Positions 1 through 5,839 of a DNA stretch of 6,055 nt are shown here, piece after piece (positions within the stretch are counted from its first letter, which is position 1; each line of letters opens with the position of its first letter). A program made the translations under genes and the position numbers. Origin of the DNA: Limnobacter sp. (GTDB lineage Bacteria > Pseudomonadota > Gammaproteobacteria > Burkholderiales > Burkholderiaceae_B). Below the pieces are notes generated by a model. That model was given only the letters and a program-made list of their open reading frames with translations. It had not been told where the DNA came from and made no database searches. The DNA lies in NCBI GenBank assembly GCA_012032215.1, contig JAAURO010000120.1, positions 1 to 6,055 of the forward strand, read 5' to 3'.

Positions 1-1
1 C

Positions 2-319
2 CCACCGCCAGCAACGACTCACACCGGCTCTGCGCTGCCCGCCCTGCACCTGTGCGAGCTTGCCCCAAACCAGGCACCGCCCCCAGCCACCAGCCGGGGT
101 TGCGGCACACTGCCAGTGGTTAGCCATTCGGTCGGCGCCATTGCTTTCCCACCCGCCAGTGCCCTGTTGGGCAGCACGGAAAACTTTGGGCGGCGACACC
201 AGTTTTTTATCCACTCCAACCAACCCGCCTTAAACCCCGTTTGGCTTTCTTACGAAAACTGGCTGTGGCTGAGGCATCAGGCTGGCTGGAATCAACTCAC
301 CGAGGCCACTACCCCATGA
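2..319 (+). CDS. C-terminal part of a prepilin-like protein (5' end outside window)
   Basis: The frame is open from base 2 to a TGA at 317-319 with no internal stop, giving 105 C-terminal residues; the gene begins upstream of the window. Visible features are two cysteines (C18 in LHLCEL and C34 in SRGCGTLPVVSHS), then AIAFPPASALLGSTENFG, then a Trp-rich end, NPVWLSYENWLWLRHQAGW. From memory, this order resembles the C-terminal half of a betaproteobacterial prepilin family: two Cys, then a V-V-x-S-x-G strand, then E-N-x-x-G, then D-x-V-V-W-L-S-x-x-x-L and a terminal A-G. The next gene is also a prepilin and overlaps this stop codon by one base short of a full codon pair (ATGA), which fits a pilin operon. 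The N-terminal methylation motif that would prove the assignment is not in the window. The match is distant and the subfamily is uncertain. That this is a real coding end is better supported than its function. Confidence 0.55.
   Translation, partial: PPPATTHTGSALPALHLCELAPNQAPPPATSRGCGTLPVVSHSVGAIAFPPASALLGSTENFGRRHQFFIHSNQPALNPVWLSYENWLWLRHQAGWNQLTEATTP
302..319 (+). promoter_or_regulatory. Ribosome binding site and ATGA stop/start overlap
   Basis: A GAGG at 302-305 lies 10 bases before the ATG at 316. The TGA of the upstream gene (317-319) overlaps this ATG as ATGA. The overlap favours ATG 316 as the start of the prepilin over the in-frame TTG at 241, which would add 25 residues in front of the leader. 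Translational coupling of the two genes is the inference. Confidence 0.55.
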
Positions 320-1032
320 ACACCAAAATCACCCACACAGCAAACACCCAAGACGCGCAAACCCCCGCGGCACACAGCAAAAAGCCAGGCCACGCACAAA
401 AAGCCAGCCAGCGCGGCTTTTCCCTGCTGGAATTAGCCATCACACTGGCAGTGCTGGCCATATTGGCGGGCGGTGTTTTAAAAGGCAAAGCATTTATTGA
501 TCAGGCCAAAGTGCAATCCACCGTTGATAAAATTACCGCGCTGGAATTGGCACTGCAAAGCTTTGAATCACGCTACGGCGCACTGCCCGGCGATTTTGAT
601 TCTGCCGCATCGGCAGGGCTGGGCACCGCAGGCGATGGCAACGGAAGCGTAGACTCTGCTGCAGAAGTAGGCAGTGTGTTTGAACACCTGGCCAAATCGG
701 GCTTTATTAAAGGCAACTACACGGCCCAGGAAGTAGAAGACGCCTCCAACTGCCCCAAAGACCAATGCATGGAAAGCCCCTTGGGGGGCACCTTTGCCAT
801 GGTGAGCGGCATCAATTACGCAGGGCTTGCAGACAGCCCCTTGTCGCTGATTTTAGGCCAGGCCGTAGACGGACAGCCTTTGGCAGAAATTGATCGCGTG
901 CTCGACGATGGACGCCCCGCCACAGGGCAGTTGCGCGTGGTTGCCTCGGCTGCCGAAGCCTGCTCCACCGAAGACAACCGCTGGGTAGAAACCAGCCCCG
1001 AAGTGTGCATTGCCGGCTGGGTCATGCGCTAA
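316..1032 (+). CDS. Type IV prepilin / pseudopilin-like protein with long leader
   Basis: This 238-residue protein is made as a precursor and should be cleaved by prepilin peptidase at the inner membrane, then built into a type IV pilus or type II secretion pseudopilus. The leader is 34 residues, hydrophilic and Lys/His-rich, ending in SQRG. Processing is predicted after G34 to give F+1 and the conserved E+5 (E39) of FSLLE, followed by a hydrophobic helix at about 40-56. The soluble part carries YGALPGDF (87-94), GDGNG (106-110), FEHLAKSGFIKG (122-132) and LDDG (196-199), features I associate with large 'LPGD' prepilin-like proteins of betaproteobacteria. Cysteines 146, 151, 216 and 231 could form two disulphides. 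The leader is longer than the usual 5-10 residues of type IVa pilins. The upstream gene overlaps the start, so both are probably co-translated. Whether it is a major pilin, a minor pilin or a pseudopilin cannot be told here. Confidence 0.88.
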   Translation: MNTKITHTANTQDAQTPAAHSKKPGHAQKASQRGFSLLELAITLAVLAILAGGVLKGKAFIDQAKVQSTVDKITALELALQSFESRYGALPGDFDSAASAGLGTAGDGNGSVDSAAEVGSVFEHLAKSGFIKGNYTAQEVEDASNCPKDQCMESPLGGTFAMVSGINYAGLADSPLSLILGQAVDGQPLAEIDRVLDDGRPATGQLRVVASAAEACSTEDNRWVETSPEVCIAGWVMR

Positions 1033-1038
1033 GCGCAT
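1024..1038 (+). other. Hairpin centred on the prepilin stop codon
   Basis: ATGCGC (1024-1029) and GCGCAT (1033-1038) are perfect inverted repeats, and the three-base loop is the TAA stop codon itself. No T-run follows (the next bases are CCCCC), so it does not look like a standard intrinsic terminator by itself. It could protect the 3' end of the pilin mRNA, or be chance. Confidence 0.35.
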
Positions 1039-1133
1039 CCCCCTGAATACCCAAATTACCGGGTAACTGGTGGGGGGTTTAACCTCCGGGTTAGTAAGGT
1101 CCAGTGGTACTGGGCAACCCTCTCAGGGGAGTT
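1039..1133 (+). other. Hairpin-rich gap; possible terminator and structured leader
   Basis: This gap between the prepilin and the chemoreceptor holds several short inverted repeats in a row. CCCCC (1039-1043) can close on the G-run 1072-1077 around an inner TTAC/GTAA stem (1056-1059 with 1063-1066), and is followed by only three Ts, so it is at best a weak terminator. Next come TAACC/GGTTA with a TCCG loop (1080-1093), CCAGT/ACTGG with a GGT loop (1102-1114) and CCCT/AGGG with a CTC loop (1118-1128). The order suggests RNA structure before the receptor start at 1196. I recognise no known riboswitch class and see no convincing promoter of a standard type here. Confidence 0.3.
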
Positions 1134-1180
1134 CTATTCATTGCGTTCTGCCACACTGAAAACTCACCAAAACAACTTTC

Positions 1181-1185
1181 GGAAG
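1181..1185 (+). promoter_or_regulatory. Ribosome binding site of the chemoreceptor
   Basis: GGAAG lies 10 bases before the ATG at 1196. A second in-frame ATG at 1205 is also possible and would drop only three residues. The first is preferred, but the spacing is slightly long, so the choice is not firm. Confidence 0.45.
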
Positions 1186-1195
1186 TGGGTAAAAT

Positions 1196-2911
1196 ATGGG
1201 CGCAATGGACAACTTCGACAACAAGCCAGGCACTTCCAATCAGCTGAAAGAAAGCGCAGAAATCATTCAGGCCCTGAGCGGTACGATAGCAATGGTTGAA
1301 TTTGAACCCAACGGGGTGGTAACGCATGCCAATCAGCCGTTTCTGGATTTGTTCGGCTACACCCTGAACGAAGTAGTGGGCCAGCACCACCGCATGTTTT
1401 GCCACCCCGATATTATTTCTTCCCGCGAGTACACCGAGTTTTGGGAATCGCTGGCGCGCGGCAAGCAGCAAACCGGCGAATACCGCCGCAAAAACCGCCA
1501 AGGCGAGGCCGTGTATTTGCACGGCAACTACGCCCCTGTCCACAACGACAAAGGCGAAGTCTACAAAATCGTCAAGCTGGCGTTTGATGTCACGCCGCTG
1601 AAAGTAAAGTCAAATGAACACACCGGCCTGGTCAATGCAGTAGAACGTGCGCAAGGCGTCATTGAATTCGACATGACCGGCAAGGTGCTGCATGCCAACA
1701 ACAACTTTTTGTCGCTCATGGGCTACAGCCTGGAAGAAATACGCGGCCACCACCACCGCATGTTTGTAACCACCGAGTACGCCTCTTCCGCGCAATATCA
1801 ATCGTTTTGGGAACGTCTCGGGCGCGGAGAATTCGACACCGGCGAATACAAACGTGTGGGCAAAAACGGGCAGGAAGTGTGGATTCAGGCCACCTACAAC
1901 CCCGTGTTCGACTTCGATGGCAAGCCCGTTAAAGTGGTAAAAATTGCAGCCGATGTTACGCAGAACAAACTGAAAAATGCCGAATTCGCAGCCAAGGTAG
2001 AGGCCATTGGCAAAGGCCAGGCCGTCATTGAATTTGACCTGACAGGCCACGTGCTCAACGCAAACCGCAACTTTTTGCGTGCCATGGGTTACACGCTTCG
2101 CGAAATCGAAGGCCAGCACCACAGCCTGTTTTGCGACCGAAGCTATGTAGAAAGCGAAGAATACCGCGACTTCTGGCTGAAACTCAACGATGGCGAATTC
2201 ATTAGCGGGCGTTTTCAGCGCAAAGGCAAATACGACCGCGATGTCTGGATTCAGGCCACCTACAACCCCATTCTGGACTTGAACGGCGAAGTCACAAAAA
2301 TCATTAAATATGCCTACGATGTCACCGAGCAGGTAAAGCTGGAAAAACGCATTGAAGCCAAAAGCGGCGAAATGCAAGACTCGGTGCAAGACCTGGTAAA
2401 CAACATTGGGCAGATTACCGACAACACGGGCAACGCCACCAACATGGCCAAAGAAGCCTCGCAGGCGGCCCACAGCGGGTTTGAAGCCCTGAAGCGCTCG
2501 ATGCAAAGCATCAGCAACATACAGGGCGGCTCTGAAAAAATCGCCGAAATTGTCAAGCTGATTTGCGACATTGCCAATCAAACCAACCTGCTTGCGTTTA
2601 ACGCCGCCATTGAAGCAGCACGGGCCGGGCAACACGGACAAGGCTTCTCGGTAGTCGCCACCGAAGTACGCAAGCTGGCCGAAGACTCCTCCCGCGCCGC
2701 GCAGGAAATCTCGGTCCTGATTGGCCAATCGGTGAAAGACATTCAGGAAGGCGCAACAGTCAGCCAAGACGCTGCACGCCACTTCGAAGGTATCATGAAA
2801 ACTGGTAGAAACACCGAATCCAGCGTAGGCATTATTTCTCAGGCGGCCAAAGAGCAGCACGAAATGGCACAGGCGGTAAGCACCCTGATTAAAGAGCTGG
2901 TACAGGGATAA
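1196..2911 (+). CDS. Soluble methyl-accepting chemotaxis protein with three PAS domains
   Basis: This 571-residue protein has no signal peptide and no hydrophobic segment, so it should be a cytoplasmic receptor. Three PAS domains follow one another at about 30-133, 154-254 and 276-377. Each has a Gly-x-His-His motif (GQHHRMF, GHHHRMF, GQHHSLF), an x-F-W helix and a closing D-V-T. The MCP signalling hairpin runs from about 385 to 571. Its tip contains [17 protein letters not shown] (462-478), followed by [14 protein letters not shown] (483-496), the region that binds CheA and CheW. An EQ pair at 553-554 sits where methylation sites usually lie. The protein ends in KELVQG, so there is no C-terminal NWETF-like CheR/CheB tether. 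The layout recalls the PAS-PAS-MCP protein BdlA of Pseudomonas, with one more PAS. PAS ligands (oxygen, redox state via haem or FAD, or small molecules) cannot be read from the sequence. The next gene, five bases downstream, encodes a CheW-like adaptor and is probably co-translated. Confidence 0.93.
   Translation: MGAMDNFDNKPGTSNQLKESAEIIQALSGTIAMVEFEPNGVVTHANQPFLDLFGYTLNEVVGQHHRMFCHPDIISSREYTEFWESLARGKQQTGEYRRKNRQGEAVYLHGNYAPVHNDKGEVYKIVKLAFDVTPLKVKSNEHTGLVNAVERAQGVIEFDMTGKVLHANNNFLSLMGYSLEEIRGHHHRMFVTTEYASSAQYQSFWERLGRGEFDTGEYKRVGKNGQEVWIQATYNPVFDFDGKPVKVVKIAADVTQNKLKNAEFAAKVEAIGKGQAVIEFDLTGHVLNANRNFLRAMGYTLREIEGQHHSLFCDRSYVESEEYRDFWLKLNDGEFISGRFQRKGKYDRDVWIQATYNPILDLNGEVTKIIKYAYDVTEQVKLEKRIEAKSGEMQDSVQDLVNNIGQITDNTGNATNMAKEASQAAHSGFEALKRSMQSISNIQGGSEKIAEIVKLICDIANQTNLLAFNAAIEAARAGQHGQGFSVVATEVRKLAEDSSRAAQEISVLIGQSVKDIQEGATVSQDAARHFEGIMKTGRNTESSVGIISQAAKEQHEMAQAVSTLIKELVQG
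1880..2269 (+). repeat. Direct DNA repeat shared by PAS domains 2 and 3
   Basis: The 24 bases at 1880-1903 recur without change at 2246-2269. Both copies encode WIQATYNP near the end of a PAS domain, in PAS2 and PAS3. The equivalent site in PAS1 encodes YLHGNYAP and is not identical. This supports PAS2 and PAS3 being the younger duplicates, or having been homogenised by recombination; selection on the protein alone would not fix synonymous positions. Confidence 0.7.
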
Positions 2912-2916
2912 CTGGC

Positions 2917-4521
2917 ATGCAAAATACCCTGACAGGAGCAACCCAATACACACATGGGCTGTTTCGGTGTGGAGACTTTTTGTGTGTAATTGCCGTAGAC
3001 AACATTCTGGAAGCCACCTACTTGCGAAGCCCGCTCAAGCCTCAGGAAGGCAGCAATCCCGCATTGTCGGGTGCCGCCCAGTTTCGGGGCCTGTGGCTAC
3101 CGGTGTGCGACACCGAAGTGCTGTTGGGCAAGCACACGCAAAGCCGTAGCAATTTCGCCATGACGATGGTTGTCGCCTGCAACAACCAGGTGCTGGCTTT
3201 GGGAGCCGATGAAGTGCTGGGTTTTCTGGCACTCCGCAGCGCGCAAGTCACCAGGCTCACCCCGGCGCAAAACAGCACACCCACCCCGGCAGGTCTACAG
3301 ATTTGCAGCAGCCATTATTCGCACCCACAGTCTGGCGAAATGCTTACTGAACTGGATTTGAACGCAGTCGCCAATCTGCCCGGCATACCTTGCGTACTGG
3401 CAGATGCCAACGGCCTGACCAACGCAAACAACACGCCTGTAAACCAGGCACCAGGCACACAGCACGAGGACGAATGCCACTACCTGCTGGCCAGGCTTGG
3501 GCACCACCATGTACTGGTGGATGCAGAGCAGGTAAACCGCTTGTTCCCGGCACCCCACATTCAGCCGCTGGACGGCACCGAAGGCATGGTATTGGGGGTC
3601 ACCGAAGACGACTTCGGACGCTTGCCGATTGTGGATGCAAACCAACTGTGCGGGCTGCCCCAAAACGCTGGTGCAACAGCCACCAAAGCCAAGCAGGTGT
3701 TACTGCTTAAAATGGTCAGCAACTCCTACATTGGTTTGGCGGTAGACGAAATTCTGGAAGTATTTCGCTCGCGACCATTAGACATCGTACACTTGCCACG
3801 CCTGGGTACCGGGCATATGCGTTTTTTAAACGGCGTGTGCGAATTACAGCGCCACAAACCGAAAAACGCCTACAGCAGTGCGCACACCCCTTACTTTCTG
3901 GACTTAAGCCCAATCGCCCAAAACCCGGAACTTCTAGAGGTAGCCAAACTCTACAAACCCGGCGACAACACCCCAACCAGCAACACCGGGCAAGCCGCCG
4001 GTAAAGTCGAGCAAGACGAAGACATGGCAGACCTATCCAAACGCCTGATGGTGGTTCAAATGGGGTCGGCCTTTTGCGTGTTTGTGGATCAAATTGAAGA
4101 AGTGCTGCCATTCCCGGCTCATTTTGATGTGAATCAACGCGAAAACGGCACTGCGTTTATAGGCCTGTATTTTCACAGAGGGCGCTGTATCCAGCTGGTA
4201 GACTTGCACCAGCGGCTGTGCGGCAAACCGGGCTTGCTCAGCAAAGAATCGCCCGTACTGGTGGTGCAATCGCAAGCCGGTTATTGTGGATTCGTGGTGC
4301 AACGGCTTTCTGAAATTGCCCAGCCCCTGTGGTTGCAAGACCATGCCTCTTTCGATGGTGACCAGGCTGTGATGGGGGAACTCCCACACCGCTACAAAGC
4401 CAAGGTGCGGGTAAACAACCAGGAAAACTTCTTTCCTGTAATCGACTTGCTGCGCGATGTGCTAGGCCAGGAAGAAAAAAACCACACAAGCCCGCTTAAT
4501 AACGCTGCGCAAACCCCGTAA
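2917..4521 (+). CDS. Protein with three CheW-like domains (chemotaxis adaptor)
   Basis: This 534-residue protein is about three times the length of an ordinary CheW, the adaptor that links chemoreceptors to the CheA kinase. Three divergent CheW-like units can be traced, at about 12-152, 187-345 and 375-517. Each has a membrane-free beta-rich start (FLCVIAVDNILEA, HHHVLVDAEQVNRLF, AFCVFVDQIEEVLPF), a central strand with the 'lPvvDl..llG' pattern (LPVCDTEVLLG, LPIVDANQLCG, IQLVDLHQRLCG) and a second half with the 'lavDeile' pattern (LALGADEVLGF, IGLAVDEILEVF, CGFVVQRLSEI). Linkers at about 153-186 and 346-374 are rich in Asn, Thr, Pro and Gln. An AGGG at 2904-2907 sits 9 bases before the ATG. 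The start is 5 bases after the receptor stop, so the two genes form an operon. It probably scaffolds arrays made with that receptor. Individual CheW domains may have lost receptor or kinase binding. The last codons overlap the opposing cardiolipin synthase gene. Confidence 0.8.
   Translation: MQNTLTGATQYTHGLFRCGDFLCVIAVDNILEATYLRSPLKPQEGSNPALSGAAQFRGLWLPVCDTEVLLGKHTQSRSNFAMTMVVACNNQVLALGADEVLGFLALRSAQVTRLTPAQNSTPTPAGLQICSSHYSHPQSGEMLTELDLNAVANLPGIPCVLADANGLTNANNTPVNQAPGTQHEDECHYLLARLGHHHVLVDAEQVNRLFPAPHIQPLDGTEGMVLGVTEDDFGRLPIVDANQLCGLPQNAGATATKAKQVLLLKMVSNSYIGLAVDEILEVFRSRPLDIVHLPRLGTGHMRFLNGVCELQRHKPKNAYSSAHTPYFLDLSPIAQNPELLEVAKLYKPGDNTPTSNTGQAAGKVEQDEDMADLSKRLMVVQMGSAFCVFVDQIEEVLPFPAHFDVNQRENGTAFIGLYFHRGRCIQLVDLHQRLCGKPGLLSKESPVLVVQSQAGYCGFVVQRLSEIAQPLWLQDHASFDGDQAVMGELPHRYKAKVRVNNQENFFPVIDLLRDVLGQEEKNHTSPLNNAAQTP
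4496..4521. other. Tail-to-tail overlap of two convergent genes
   Basis: The final codons and stop of the triple-CheW gene (TAA at 4519-4521, + strand) overlap the final codons and stop of the cardiolipin synthase gene (TAA read from 4498-4496, - strand) by 26 bp. No intergenic space is left for a terminator, so both transcripts must run at least partly antisense to each other. Confidence 0.85.
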
Positions 4522-5815
4522 GCAACAACGAAAGCTTGAGCAAACGGTAGCAGACCCAGCTGTAAAACCGCTCGGTGAGCGGCCTTTGCGCATGTTGCTC
4601 CAGTTTGATTTGCCGAGCCTCACTGGCAATGGCATGATTCACCGATTCGGCCAGTTCAGCGGCAAAGGTTTTGTCGTCAATCACCACATTGGCCTCGCGC
4701 GCAACCAACATGCTGAGTGGGTCCAGATTGGAAGAACCCACCGTAGCCCAGTGGCCATCTATAACTGCCACTTTGGCGTGCAAAAAGCTGCGCAGGTATT
4801 CATGGATTTCCACCCCGGATTTCAGCATTTCAGAATACAAAGCCATGGTGGCATAATGCTGGAAACGGTATTCCACCCGGCCTTGCAACAGCACCCGCAC
4901 CTTCACGCCGCGCCGTGTGGCCTCTTTAAGTGCTCTGCGCACCCGCCGCCCGGGCAAAAAATAGGCATTGGCAATCAACACCGATTCCCGCGCTTCACCC
5001 AGAGCTTTTAAATACGCTTTTTCAATGGTGCGCCGAAACCGCAAGTTGTCACGCACCAAAAACTGCACCCTGGCTTTACCCTGCACTGCGGGCGGCTTAG
5101 CATGCGCCTGCTCCGACAAAATCTGGCGCAAATCATGTGCCCTGCCCGACCAACGCTTCATCCTTGATGTATCCGGCATGTTTCCCTTGCTGGAAAGTCG
5201 CCACCACAACCACTCGGTAGCCAGCCACACATCGTGCACCACAGGGCCTTGCAAGCGCACGGCAAAATCGTACCGTGGCCCCAAATCGCCTTTCAGCAGA
5301 TTGGCATTCGCGCGCGACACCTCATTCACTTTCTCTTTCAGCTCGCGCAGGGTTTCCTGCTCTTGCTCCTGGTTGTTGTCGTCCACCACATTAATGCCAC
5401 CCACAAAAGCAATTTGCCTATCGACCACCACCAGCTTTCGGTGCATGCGGCGCAAACGCCGTGGGTTCGGGTGAAAAAACCAGCCCTCGCGCCTGAACAC
5501 CCGCAATTGCACTTTGGTTTTTGCAAGCACCTTTTCGTGTTCGACAATGGTTTCCAGGCTACCAAAGCCATCAATTACCAGTTTAACCACCACACCACGT
5601 TCGGCCGCCTTGCACAGTGCAGCACGCACCGCAAGCGCGGTGTCGTCCAGCGCAAAGGTATAGGTTTGCAAACAGATTTCGGATTGCGCCGATTCAATGG
5701 CTTGAATCAATGCCGGAAAAAACTCCGCGCCACAGCGCAGCAATTCAACGCAGTTGCCACTGCGCTGCGGTGCGCGTTTGTACAACAACTGTGCCATGCC
5801 CAGTTTATTTCCCAC
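4496..5815 (-). CDS. clsB: ClsB-type cardiolipin synthase (phospholipase D family)
   Basis: This 439-residue membrane-associated enzyme should join phosphatidyl groups to make cardiolipin, typically from two phosphatidylglycerols with release of glycerol. It has both HKD motifs of the phospholipase D superfamily: H125-x-K127-x4-D132 followed by GGIN (139-142), and H346-x-K348-x4-D353 followed by GSSN (360-363). RRMHRKLVVVD in the first motif and the short N-terminus without paired transmembrane helices point to ClsB (E. coli YbhO, about 413 residues), not ClsA. A charged segment at about 147-178 (NNQEQEQETLRELKEKVNEV...) seems to be an insertion relative to E. coli ClsB. The C-terminus is hydrophobic and basic (about 417-439). 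The start is GTG at 5815, chosen for the AAGGA 7 bases upstream; an ATG at 5797 lacks a comparable site. The EEP-family gene ends 24 bp upstream, as in the E. coli ybhP-ybhO pair. Confidence 0.92.
   Translation of the reverse strand: MGNKLGMAQLLYKRAPQRSGNCVELLRCGAEFFPALIQAIESAQSEICLQTYTFALDDTALAVRAALCKAAERGVVVKLVIDGFGSLETIVEHEKVLAKTKVQLRVFRREGWFFHPNPRRLRRMHRKLVVVDRQIAFVGGINVVDDNNQEQEQETLRELKEKVNEVSRANANLLKGDLGPRYDFAVRLQGPVVHDVWLATEWLWWRLSSKGNMPDTSRMKRWSGRAHDLRQILSEQAHAKPPAVQGKARVQFLVRDNLRFRRTIEKAYLKALGEARESVLIANAYFLPGRRVRRALKEATRRGVKVRVLLQGRVEYRFQHYATMALYSEMLKSGVEIHEYLRSFLHAKVAVIDGHWATVGSSNLDPLSMLVAREANVVIDDKTFAAELAESVNHAIASEARQIKLEQHAQRPLTERFYSWVCYRLLKLSLLLTGFAQRY
4568..4582 (-). terminator. 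Possible hairpin terminator inside the cardiolipin synthase gene
   Basis: CCGCTC (4568-4573) and GAGCGG (4577-4582) form a perfect 6-bp stem with a three-base loop. Read on the - strand, it is followed directly by TTTTACA, which resembles a short intrinsic terminator. It lies about 70 bases before the clsB stop, within the codons for RPLTER, where translating ribosomes would normally disrupt it. On the + strand it lies 46 bases past the triple-CheW stop and is followed by CCTTT, a weak T-tract. It may be only coding sequence. Confidence 0.22.
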
Positions 5816-5822
5816 AGAGAAT

Positions 5823-5827
5823 TCCTT
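5823..5827 (-). promoter_or_regulatory. Ribosome binding site of clsB
   Basis: AAGGA on the - strand lies 7 bases before the GTG at 5815-5813. Its quality and spacing favour the GTG start over the in-frame ATG at 5797, six codons later. It falls in the short gap after the upstream EEP gene, and I see no separate promoter there. Confidence 0.65.
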
Positions 5828-5839
5828 GATGTGAATAAA

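Noticed and set aside
241..315. TTG at 241 as an upstream start for the prepilin
   Set aside because: It would add 25 residues before an already long leader and overlap the upstream gene deeply. The ATG at 316 has a GAGG and an ATGA overlap.
1102..1117. Sigma-54 promoter, suggested by TGGTAC...GC
   Set aside because: The GG and GC elements are too close together for the fixed -24/-12 spacing.
1045..1120. Cyclic-di-GMP (GEMM) riboswitch, suggested by the CCTCCGG segment and the pilin/chemotaxis context
   Set aside because: The conserved GGGCAAACC and GACGCAAAGCC segments are missing, so the resemblance is limited to a few bases.
1091..1543. Open frame on the - strand (150 codons) covering the gap and the start of the chemoreceptor
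   Set aside because: It mostly mirrors the first PAS domain and shows no recognisable domain or ribosome binding site that I could support.
1610..2953. Long open frame on the - strand (447 codons) opposite the chemoreceptor
   Set aside because: It is the antisense shadow of a strongly recognisable PAS-MCP gene. Its product is Phe/Val/Gly-rich with no domain, and its three similar segments simply mirror the PAS repeats.
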